A stretch of DNA of 64,000 nt from JABFRG01 sp046351415 (GTDB taxonomy: Bacteria; Myxococcota_A; Polyangia; Polyangiales; Polyangiaceae), in the NCBI GenBank assembly GCA_046351415.1, contig JAXLYO010000004.1, positions 62,001-126,000 on the forward strand, given 5' to 3'. Of this stretch, positions 37,226-44,469 are shown piece by piece. The translations under genes were made by a program, and so were the position numbers. The notes below the pieces were generated by a model. The model saw nothing but the letters and a program-made list of their open reading frames with translations. It was not told where the DNA came from and did no database searches. Numbering within the stretch: position 1 is the first letter of the stretch; each line of letters opens with the position of its first letter.

Positions 37226-37630
37226 CTCGAATTCATCCTGTTTGACGGCATGGCGTGAGAGAACGTGTCTCTCGACTTACTGAATCTCTCGGCCAAACGG
37301 AATGCGCTCCCGCGAGGAAGTCGGTTCCGTATCTGACGGGAGTATACTTGTTTGGTGCTGCGGTAAGCAAGCGAGCGGGGCAAGCCGAGCGGGGTTCTCG
37401 GCCGCAAAGGGGCGTTTGGGGCGGTTTCATGGGTCCGCATGCACGAGCTACCGGTTGGACGGGCGACGGGGTCAAACCAATCTAAAGGATCACGAGAGAC
37501 CCTTCGACCGATGGAACCGTCGTCGCGCCCATGGCTTGGGTGCGGAGGTCATGAACGCCGAAACCCTGCTCATCCGCGTAGCGACGACTGCTTGCGCCTT
37601 TCGAAAGATGAAGGGAAACGTGCGAGTCCG
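37226..37630. other. 405-bp intergenic region
   Basis: Lies between the triple zinc-ribbon protein gene (ends 37631) and the AgmX-like gene (starts 37225), both on the minus strand. Open frames here show no sensible protein. It holds the promoter at 37341-37370; nothing else was recognised. Confidence 0.6.
37341..37370 (-). promoter_or_regulatory. Sigma-70-like promoter of the AgmX-like operon
   Basis: On the minus strand TTGCTT (37370-37365) and TATACT (37346-37341) are 18 bp apart, close to TTGACA and TATAAT. Transcription would start near 37334, giving a leader of about 110 nt before ATG 37225. Confidence 0.5.
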
Positions 37631-39310
37631 TCAATTCATGGGCACGAGAACGGTGCCGTCCTTGCCGCAGAAAGTGGCTTTGCCTTCGAAACGATCGCCG
37701 CACGTGGGACAAATCTTCTGGGACGCGCCGGTCGACGCGAGGAGCGCGCCCCGCGCACCTACGTCCAGACCCGCGAGCGGTACGAGTTCTTCGCCGTGTT
37801 CGGGACACGTTTTGGCCTGAGCCCCAAACCCCTTGCGGCATACGGGGCAGACGGGATGTGGGTTCGGACGGATGCTGCTCCGATCGATGAGCGCGGTTCC
37901 ATCGTGGGGACAGAACGAGAGCGGCCTTTCGTACTCACGGAGACATACGGGGCAGACGAGCGGCTGGGCGGGAGCGACTTGCGTCTGCTTCGCGGCTCCT
38001 TCGCGTGCAGCGGCCTTTGCGGCTTTGGCGGCAAGAGCGGCTTCGCGAGCCTTCTTGCTTCGCTCGTGTGCTTCGAGCTGCGTCTCGTATGCGTGCCTGC
38101 GCTCTTCCTTGCGAGCCTCGGCTTCTTGTCGTTGGATTTCGTAGCGCTCCTGGGCCTCTGCTTCGAGAGCTTTGGCGCGCTTGTTCCGGCGCGCGACGAG
38201 GAGCCATGCCACGCCCAAGAGCGCGGCGAGCGAGAAGACGATGGCCCCGAAGAGAGTGCGCCGACGCTTGCTGTTGTCTTCGGCGCGGACTGTTTCGGTC
38301 CCGCCCGCAACGAGAGCGACGCTGGAGGTGTCGTCGAGCGTTTCCGTGACACCGCCGGATTGAGCGAGGAGCTTGTCGTAGTGGTCGGCCGACGCGACTT
38401 CGACCGTCATTTTCACGCGATGTCCAAGCGCGGTGACTTGCACTTCCGTCGTACCTTCGGGGGCATCGTCGTTTACGACGACCTTCCCGCGATAGTCGAC
38501 CGACACGCCTCGCGTCGGATCGAGGACGACCCATACGGGTGGCGTTTCTTGCGGCAACATGCAGCCTCGGGCGTCGGTCACGCGGGCTTGGAACAGGAAC
38601 GTCTCGCCGGCCTTCATCAACTTGCGCGAAGGTTGCACTTCGAGTTTCGCCGCGGGCCCCGGAGTTGCGCAAAAGGCAGGCGGTGGCTCTTTGGGCGGGG
38701 GCGGCGGAGGTGCGGGAGGTGCGGTGGCCGTCGCCGTGGCGGTGGCCGTGGCCGCGGGCAGGGGAGCGAGGGATGTGAAGCTTCGCGTGCGGCGCACGTT
38801 GGCAATGCACATGCCGTCTGCGACCGAGAGTTCGTAGTGCGCCGTCTCGACGATGTCGATGCGACGTTCGGAGGCGTTCACTTGCGTCGTGGCGCGCCCG
38901 CGCCTTGCATCGTTCGCAGGTGTCGAGCAGCGCGTCGTCCATGCGTGCGCGTTCGGATCGCGCGAGTGCGCCACGCGAGCGAGCGTGGGCATCGGGTCGT
39001 AGCATTGATCGGTGCGCCACACGCGCCCACCGCCCATGACGACGAGTTCGTCGCTTTCGGTGCGAATGGTGACCGTTTCGCCGCCGCCGAGGGTCTGGGA
39101 CGTAGGCGCAGGTCCGCAGCCGCTCTGCCATTGCTCGACGGTGAAGTCTTCGCGCATGCCCGACTGTCTCCAGCTACCATCGAGCTTGAAGCCGCCTTCG
39201 TCCGCACGTGCGCTGCCCGTGCTCGCGACGAGCGCGAGAACGAGGGAGGCTGCGAAGCGGCGTTCTCCCGCAAAATGCGATGCGATCGAGCGAGGAATCG
39301 GCCGGAGCAC
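37631..39310 (-). CDS. Membrane-anchored protein with Ig-like region, coiled coil and zinc-ribbon tail
   Basis: A 559-residue protein. Start GTG 39310; the signal peptide ends GSARADE. The extracytoplasmic part (about 35-330) contains a Pro-rich spacer (about 200-215) and a Big/Ig-like domain (LMKAGETFLFQARVTDARGC). One membrane helix near 350-370 (LFGAIVFSLAALLGVAWLL) leads to a charged Ala/Glu/Arg coiled coil (about 375-440) and a C-terminal set of three CxxC...C zinc ribbons (CPVCLREYERPLSFCPHDG, CPVCRKGFGAQ, CPTCGDRF) in the cytoplasm. The function is unknown. A beta-rich extracytoplasmic module joined to cytoplasmic zinc ribbons suggests transmembrane signalling. Confidence 0.75.
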   Translation of the reverse strand: MLRPIPRSIASHFAGERRFAASLVLALVASTGSARADEGGFKLDGSWRQSGMREDFTVEQWQSGCGPAPTSQTLGGGETVTIRTESDELVVMGGGRVWRTDQCYDPMPTLARVAHSRDPNAHAWTTRCSTPANDARRGRATTQVNASERRIDIVETAHYELSVADGMCIANVRRTRSFTSLAPLPAATATATATATAPPAPPPPPPKEPPPAFCATPGPAAKLEVQPSRKLMKAGETFLFQARVTDARGCMLPQETPPVWVVLDPTRGVSVDYRGKVVVNDDAPEGTTEVQVTALGHRVKMTVEVASADHYDKLLAQSGGVTETLDDTSSVALVAGGTETVRAEDNSKRRRTLFGAIVFSLAALLGVAWLLVARRNKRAKALEAEAQERYEIQRQEAEARKEERRHAYETQLEAHERSKKAREAALAAKAAKAAAREGAAKQTQVAPAQPLVCPVCLREYERPLSFCPHDGTALIDRSSIRPNPHPVCPVCRKGFGAQAKTCPEHGEELVPLAGLDVGARGALLASTGASQKICPTCGDRFEGKATFCGKDGTVLVPMN

Positions 39311-39365
39311 GGAACGGAGTATCGCATATTTTGGCCCCCACGCGCCTTGTGGTACTCTTGACTAC

Positions 39366-41186
39366 ATGCGCGCCAGGAATCGTATTGCCGCCGCGGCTCT
39401 TGCCGGCTTCGTATGCCTCGCGGGGGCGCGGGTCGCGCACGCCCAGAACGCCATCCCAGATGCGAACGGCGAAGGTTTCGATACGCACCTCTTCCGGCCA
39501 GCCCTCGACTCGAAGGGTTTTTTCCACACGAACGGCTCTCAAATTTTGGGGGCCAACGACATCAGCTTCGGTCTGATCCTCGACTACGCGAACACGCTCT
39601 TGCGCGTCGCCGACAAGGGCCAGCAAGACAAGCAGCTCCTCAACCACTCGTTCCAGGGCACGCTGCAATTCAACTATGGCCTCGCGAATTGGGCGACCAT
39701 CGGACTTTCGGCGCCTCTCAACCTGATGTTCGGAGAGGCGCAGGCCACGCAGTCGGGAGCGCCCGTGTTTCCGGGGCGTTGGACGCAGAACCAGGTCGAT
39801 TCGCAGACGCTCGGCAACATCGCCCTCCATGGAAAGCTCCGCCTCTTGCGCGTGGAACGGGGTCTGGGGATCGCGGTCTCGGCCCAGGCTGGCGTTCCGC
39901 TCAGCAAAGTTTCTCGTGATGGCGGCGGCGACCCCGGCTTCTGGTATTGGCCTCAGCTCATCGTCGACAAGCACTTTGGCGATACCGGGTGGTTCAAAGT
40001 CGGCGTGAACGCGGGCTTTCGAGGCCACATCGTCAGCACGACGCAGCTCGACTTGGCCGAAGGGCTGTTCAAGGACGGCAACCGGCTCACCTACGGCCTC
40101 GGTATGTCGGTGCGCGTGGTGCCCGAGGCGCTCGACTTGGTCGCCGACACGTATGGCACCTACTTGCTCTCCGACTCTGCGGCCAACGTGAAGGCTTCGA
40201 ACGAAGTGGTCGGGGGCATCAAGCTCTTCATCGAGAAGAATTCGTACCTCCAGATGGGAGCAGGAACCCGCTATTTGCCGGGCTTCGAAGCGGCCGACGT
40301 GCGCGGTTTCATCGGCTTCATTTTCGAGCCTTCGATCGGTGATCGCGACGGAGACGGCATCAAGGACGACGTCGACAAGTGTCCCGACGCGCGCGAAGAC
40401 TTCGACGGCTTCGAGGACGAAGACGGTTGCCCTGACCCGGACAACGACAAGGACGGCATTCCCGACTACAAGGACGCGTGTCCGAACGAGCCCGAAGATT
40501 TCGACGGTGATCAAGACGAAGACGGCTGCCCCGAGTTCACGGACGGTGATCGCGATGGCGATGGCGTGCCCGATTCGAAGGACCGCTGCCCCGATGTGCC
40601 CGGCAAGAAGGAACTCTTCGGCTGCCCCGACACGAGCCAGAAAGATCGCGACGGCGACGGCATCCCCGACGCCATCGACAAGTGCCCTGACCAGCCGGAG
40701 AACTTCAACGGCTATCAGGATGACGATGGCTGTCCGGACCCCGACGTCGCGGTCGGCGAGGGCGGGCTCGTCCTGTTCAAGAAGATTCAGTTCAAGACGA
40801 ACTCGGCCGAGATCCTTCCGGAGTCGAATACGCTGCTCGATCAGATCGCGCAGACGTTGAAGGAGCACCCGGAAATCTTGCTCATGGAGATTGCCGGCCA
40901 CGCCGACGAACGAGCCGGTGCACAATACAACCTTCAGTTGACCCAGAGACGCGTCGACTCGGTCATGGCGGCGCTCACGGCGCGCAATGTCGAAAAATCG
41001 CGCCTCCGCAGCAAGGGCTACGGCCTCTACTGTCCAGAGGACGAAGGTCACAACGAAGAAGCGTGGGCGAAGAACCGCCGCGTCGAGTTCAAGATCGTGA
41101 AGAACAAAGAGGGAGGTATTCCTCCCAAGCTCGGTTGCGACAAGGCGTCCGCCAACGGCGTGAAGCCCGCGCCGATTCCGCCCTGA
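39366..41186 (+). CDS. OmpA-family outer-membrane protein with several TSP type-3 repeats
   Basis: A 606-residue envelope protein, paralogue of 26463-28184. The signal peptide ends ARVAHAQNA. Residues about 25-320 are a predicted beta-barrel. A block of thrombospondin type-3 repeats follows (about 325-470), with at least five acidic calcium motifs (DRDGDGIKDDVDKCP, DNDKDGIPDYKDACP and similar). The OmpA C-terminal domain has IQFKTNSAEILPES, IAGHADERAGAQYN and NRRVEFKIV for peptidoglycan contact. ATG 39366 begins the signal peptide; the frame before it runs through the divergent gene. Confidence 0.93.
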   Translation: MRARNRIAAAALAGFVCLAGARVAHAQNAIPDANGEGFDTHLFRPALDSKGFFHTNGSQILGANDISFGLILDYANTLLRVADKGQQDKQLLNHSFQGTLQFNYGLANWATIGLSAPLNLMFGEAQATQSGAPVFPGRWTQNQVDSQTLGNIALHGKLRLLRVERGLGIAVSAQAGVPLSKVSRDGGGDPGFWYWPQLIVDKHFGDTGWFKVGVNAGFRGHIVSTTQLDLAEGLFKDGNRLTYGLGMSVRVVPEALDLVADTYGTYLLSDSAANVKASNEVVGGIKLFIEKNSYLQMGAGTRYLPGFEAADVRGFIGFIFEPSIGDRDGDGIKDDVDKCPDAREDFDGFEDEDGCPDPDNDKDGIPDYKDACPNEPEDFDGDQDEDGCPEFTDGDRDGDGVPDSKDRCPDVPGKKELFGCPDTSQKDRDGDGIPDAIDKCPDQPENFNGYQDDDGCPDPDVAVGEGGLVLFKKIQFKTNSAEILPESNTLLDQIAQTLKEHPEILLMEIAGHADERAGAQYNLQLTQRRVDSVMAALTARNVEKSRLRSKGYGLYCPEDEGHNEEAWAKNRRVEFKIVKNKEGGIPPKLGCDKASANGVKPAPIPP

Positions 41187-41379
41187 ACGCTGCGGGCATT
41201 CAGCACCGCGGTCGTGCTCGCCGTCGAGGCGAGTCGGGGGCCTCCGCATGGGCCGCGGTGAATGCGGCAGCTTTCAATGCGCCGTCATGGGTTCGTCGAC
41301 GCGTGCTTCGGCTTGCTCCACCGTCGCTGCGCGACGCGAAGTCGCCCCCGTGCGGAGCGGCCCGCGCGGGCTACACCTG

Positions 41380-42987
41380 TCAGAAGCCGCACTGCTTGCG
41401 GCATTCCTTGTCGTTGTTGGGGCACTTGCCGGCAGCGCAACACGTGGCGGCGAGGCGATTGCCTTCGGTCGCGCCCATGCGCGCAGCTTTGCGCGCGAGG
41501 TCTTCGCAGCGCGAATAGTTGCGTGCCGCGAAGGCGTCGGAAGCTTGCGAGAGAAGCTGTTCGGTGGAGGCTGCCCCGGGCTTGCTCGTGGCGCTCGGCG
41601 CCGAGGGCGGGAACGGATTTGCAGCGAGCGGAGACGTAGGCCTCCCTCCCGGTTGCGGGGTCGTGGGAGGCACGTCGGGGACGTCGGGAAGGTTGTGGTT
41701 CCGAAGCGGGGCCGTGTGCGTGGGCGCCGTCTGCGGCGTTCCCTGTGCGGCGTCCCAGTCTGCTTGTGCGCGCGCCTTCGTCTCATCGTCAATCGACGTA
41801 TTGTCGAGGACTGCGCGGAGGAGCGGGAGCTTGGCTGCGCTCGACGCTTCTTTTTCCGCCTTGTCGAGTTGGTAGCTCGCCCAAGCCCCCTCGATGTTCT
41901 TGAAGTCTTTCGTGCCACGAAGAGCGGAGTCGGAGGGGACGTTCGTCAGCGCCTGATGCGCCTCGTCGAGCTTGCCTTCGCGAAGCATGCGCTGGGCTCG
42001 GGCGAGGTGCTCGGCGCCTGGCATCGATGCATTCGGATCGTTCGTCGAAGGTTTGACGACGAGGGTGGGGTCGCTCTGCTCTTGCTTCTGTTGGTGCGTG
42101 AGGAAGTAAACGATGCCGACGGCAATACCGCCCAGCAGGAGGCCCACGAGCACGAACGGCCACACCGCGGTGCTCTGCTTCTGGGAGCCGCCGAGCACTG
42201 CATTCGCTTGGCGATCGGAGATCGCGGCAAGCTGCTGGCTCTCGGTCGAGTTCGCGACGAACACTTGGCCAGCGCCGATGAACTTGAAGCGCACGTCACC
42301 GAGCTCGATGACGTCGCCTGCTTCGATGATGCCGCGCGAAAGGTCTGCGCCGTTGACGCGAACACCGTTCGACGACCCCTTGTCGACGATTTCGAAGCGG
42401 TTCTCCGCGAGCGTGTGCACTTCGCAGTGCAAGCGTGAGACGGAGTTGTGATTGACCGAGACGTGCGCTTCTTCGGCGCGGCCGATGATGATGCGGTCCT
42501 TGTCGAGCGGATATTCGGCGCCGGGGGTCGGGCCGATGAGCATGACGAGTCGGTTCGGGCGCTGGAGGAGCTGGGCACCCGTGACCCGCACCTTTCCGGG
42601 CACGACAGTGGACTTCAGATCCTCGGCGTCGGCGGTGGTGGCGGGAGCAGGTTGCGCGGCTTCGGCAACGCTATCGTCTTGGATGACGATGCGGTAGTCG
42701 CCGATCTGAACGAGGTCGCCGTGGAGAATTTCCTGCGTTTCCGCGAGCCTTACGCCGTTGACGAAGACGCCGTTGTAGCTCTGCGTGTCGTGGAGGGTGT
42801 AGCAGTGCCGCCCGTCTGGCATCCCCGCAGCGCCGTTCTTCTTTCGCAGGATCGCGTGGCTACGAGAGACGTTGCGCTCCGTCAGCCTGATGGCATGCCC
42901 TTCCTTGCGCCCGACGCTATACTCCTCGCGCGTCAGGTGCACGACCGTGCGTTTGCCTTCCTCGTCCTCGATGACCAGCTTCCACAT
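41380..42987 (-). CDS. Double-FHA protein with membrane helix and Cys-rich tail
   Basis: A 535-residue protein starting at ATG 42987. The first FHA domain (about 1-105) has YSVGRKEG, VSRSHAIL and SYNGVFVNG. The second (about 150-240) has IIIGRAEE, VSRLHCEV and SSNGVRVNG. One membrane helix near 285-308 (FVLVGLLLGGIAVGIVYFL) leads to an extracytoplasmic part with TPR-like helices (ARAQRMLREGKLDEAHQAL, AFAARNYSRCEDLARKA) and a short Cys-rich end (TCCAAGKC, CRKQC). FHA domains read threonine phosphorylation, so this may couple a Ser/Thr kinase to an envelope process. Confidence 0.87.
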   Translation of the reverse strand: MWKLVIEDEEGKRTVVHLTREEYSVGRKEGHAIRLTERNVSRSHAILRKKNGAAGMPDGRHCYTLHDTQSYNGVFVNGVRLAETQEILHGDLVQIGDYRIVIQDDSVAEAAQPAPATTADAEDLKSTVVPGKVRVTGAQLLQRPNRLVMLIGPTPGAEYPLDKDRIIIGRAEEAHVSVNHNSVSRLHCEVHTLAENRFEIVDKGSSNGVRVNGADLSRGIIEAGDVIELGDVRFKFIGAGQVFVANSTESQQLAAISDRQANAVLGGSQKQSTAVWPFVLVGLLLGGIAVGIVYFLTHQQKQEQSDPTLVVKPSTNDPNASMPGAEHLARAQRMLREGKLDEAHQALTNVPSDSALRGTKDFKNIEGAWASYQLDKAEKEASSAAKLPLLRAVLDNTSIDDETKARAQADWDAAQGTPQTAPTHTAPLRNHNLPDVPDVPPTTPQPGGRPTSPLAANPFPPSAPSATSKPGAASTEQLLSQASDAFAARNYSRCEDLARKAARMGATEGNRLAATCCAAGKCPNNDKECRKQCGF

Positions 42988-43286
42988 ACGAACGTTTGGG
43001 TGCGCTGCACCCAACCTCTGAAGTTACGAGGGATTCCAAGCTAAGGCAACCATCCTTCGAGGGCGCATTCTGCGAGGGCGCATCCCTCGAGGGCTCTGCC
43101 CTCGCCCTACTTGGCAGAGCCAAGTAGGGTCCCACTCCCGGTTTTGGGTCCCGAGCCCAAAACGATGTGCTTGGGTGGGCTGGTCGGTTTTGGTCCCGAG
43201 CCCAAAACGATGTGCTCGTTCGAAAGCCGGGCAGAGTCCCATTCGTGGCTGAAAGTGTTGCGCGTTGCGTTAGAGTGCGTAGTTCG
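42988..43286. repeat. Cluster of short direct repeats and hairpins
   Basis: The 299-bp gap between the double-FHA and CinA-like genes is packed with inverted repeats. CGAGGGCGCAT occurs at 43058 and 43073. CGAGGGC-TCT-GCCCTCG is at 43088-43104. A perfect 11-bp stem CCCTACTTGGC-AGA-GCCAAGTAGGG is at 43105-43129. A 31-32-bp direct repeat at 43140-43171 and 43186-43216 carries TTTTGG(G)...CCCAAAA stems in each copy. It resembles REP/BIME elements. No gene lies in it. Confidence 0.8.
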
Positions 43287-44027
43287 CTACTCGGTTCGCT
43301 GGGGTTCTCCGGGGGGAAGAAGCGCAAGAAATGCGCTGACCGCGGTCTCGAGCTCGAGGGCGTCCTTTCCATCGAACGTGAGTTTGGTCTTGTAACTGGG
43401 GTCGAACCATTTGGGGTACGAGCCGACGCTGATGGCCGGGTACGCTGTCACGACCTTTTCGAGGAGCGGCATCAGTTCGCCCTCGTCGAGCTTGACGAAA
43501 ACCGCGCGCGAGAGGAACGGCTCAGAGACGCCAGCGACGGTTGGCCATACGGCTTCGATGACCTCGAGCTTGCGCCGGAAGGCTTCCGGAACGCCGGGCA
43601 AGACCCAGGTATTTTCGACGCGGACGACGGGCCAAGGTACGGCCTCCGTCACTTCGAGCGCTGCCCCTTCGGGGACGAGTGCCATGCGCAGATGGCCTTC
43701 CTTCACGCGGTCACCATAGTGCGTGCGAATTTGCGATTCGAGGACCGCATCGACGACGACCCTGCGCCCGAATGCGCGCGAGACCGCTTCGATGGTGACG
43801 TCGTCGTGCGTCGGCCCGACGCCGCCCGAGGTGAATACCCAATCGTGCGTCTCTCGCAGGCTGCGCACTTCACGAACGATGGTCTCGATGTCGTCTTGCA
43901 CCATGACGGCGCGCTGGAAATCGACGCCCAGGCGACGGAGGAGCTTCGCGAGTTCGGCGAGGTTCGCTTCTTGGACCTTCCCCGAGAGAAGCTCGTTGCC
44001 GATGAGGAGGAACGCCGCCGTAACCAT
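43287..44027 (-). CDS. CinA-type molybdopterin-binding-domain protein
   Basis: A 246-residue cytoplasmic protein equal to the N-terminal MoCF (MoaB/Mog-like) domain of CinA (FLLIGNELLSG, FTSGGVGPTHDDVT, WVLPGVPEAF). The C-terminal nicotinamide-nucleotide amidohydrolase domain of full-length CinA is missing, so deamidase activity is not expected. The domain binds nucleotide-type pyrophosphate compounds in relatives. In-frame ATGs at 44045, 44036 and 44027 are all possible; 44027 best fits the family N-terminus and has AAGATGGGG before it. Divergent from the chemosensory operon by about 46 bp. Confidence 0.85.
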   Translation of the reverse strand: MVTAAFLLIGNELLSGKVQEANLAELAKLLRRLGVDFQRAVMVQDDIETIVREVRSLRETHDWVFTSGGVGPTHDDVTIEAVSRAFGRRVVVDAVLESQIRTHYGDRVKEGHLRMALVPEGAALEVTEAVPWPVVRVENTWVLPGVPEAFRRKLEVIEAVWPTVAGVSEPFLSRAVFVKLDEGELMPLLEKVVTAYPAISVGSYPKWFDPSYKTKLTFDGKDALELETAVSAFLALLPPGEPQRTE

Positions 44028-44073
44028 ATGCCCCATCTTGCGCATCGGGAGGGCGGTCCGATAGAGTTTTGTG

Positions 44074-44469
44074 ATGGCGCGGGTTCTTGTCATAGACGAT
44101 TCCGCGTCCACCCGTGCGTATGTCCGTTCGGTGCTCCGTGGCCATCACGAGGTGGATGAAGCCGCCTCGGGATTCGAAGCGATGCGCCTTTTGCCGAAAG
44201 GGCGCTACGAGCTCCTCGTCCTCGACGTAAATATGCCTGAGATCAACGGTCTCGAGCTGATAGCGTTCGTCCGCAAGAACCCGAACTATCGTGAAACGCC
44301 GGTGCTCGTGATTTCTACTCAAGCGAAAAGCGTCGACGTGGAGCGCGCAACAGCGCTCGGGGCGAACGCTTTTCTCGCGAAGCCCTTCGCACCAACGGCG
44401 CTGCTCGACGCGGTCTCCCGGGCGCTTCGGGCGGCGAATGCTGCTTCTGCCAGCGGGTCTACGACGTGA
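44074..44469 (+). CDS. CheY-like single-domain response regulator
   Basis: A 131-residue receiver without an output domain. The acidic pocket is IDDS (8-9), the phospho-acceptor is Asp51 (VLDVNMP), the switch residue region is VISTQ, and the conserved lysine is in FLAKPFAP. It is the first gene of the chemosensory operon and the likely target of the CheA encoded next. ATG 44074 is preferred to GTG 44071. The stop overlaps the cheA GTG (GTGA). Confidence 0.92.
   Translation: MARVLVIDDSASTRAYVRSVLRGHHEVDEAASGFEAMRLLPKGRYELLVLDVNMPEINGLELIAFVRKNPNYRETPVLVISTQAKSVDVERATALGANAFLAKPFAPTALLDAVSRALRAANAASASGSTT

Noticed and set aside
37233..37475. 80-codon minus-strand frame in the 405-bp gap
   Set aside because: Composition is not protein-like, and a promoter for the AgmX-like gene lies within it.
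39174..41249. 691-codon frame opposite the second OmpA gene
   Set aside because: Antisense shadow of the TSP-3/OmpA coding sequence; no domain and biased composition.
43287..44027. Full-length CinA with amidohydrolase activity
   Set aside because: Only the N-terminal molybdopterin-binding domain is encoded; the C-terminal domain is absent.
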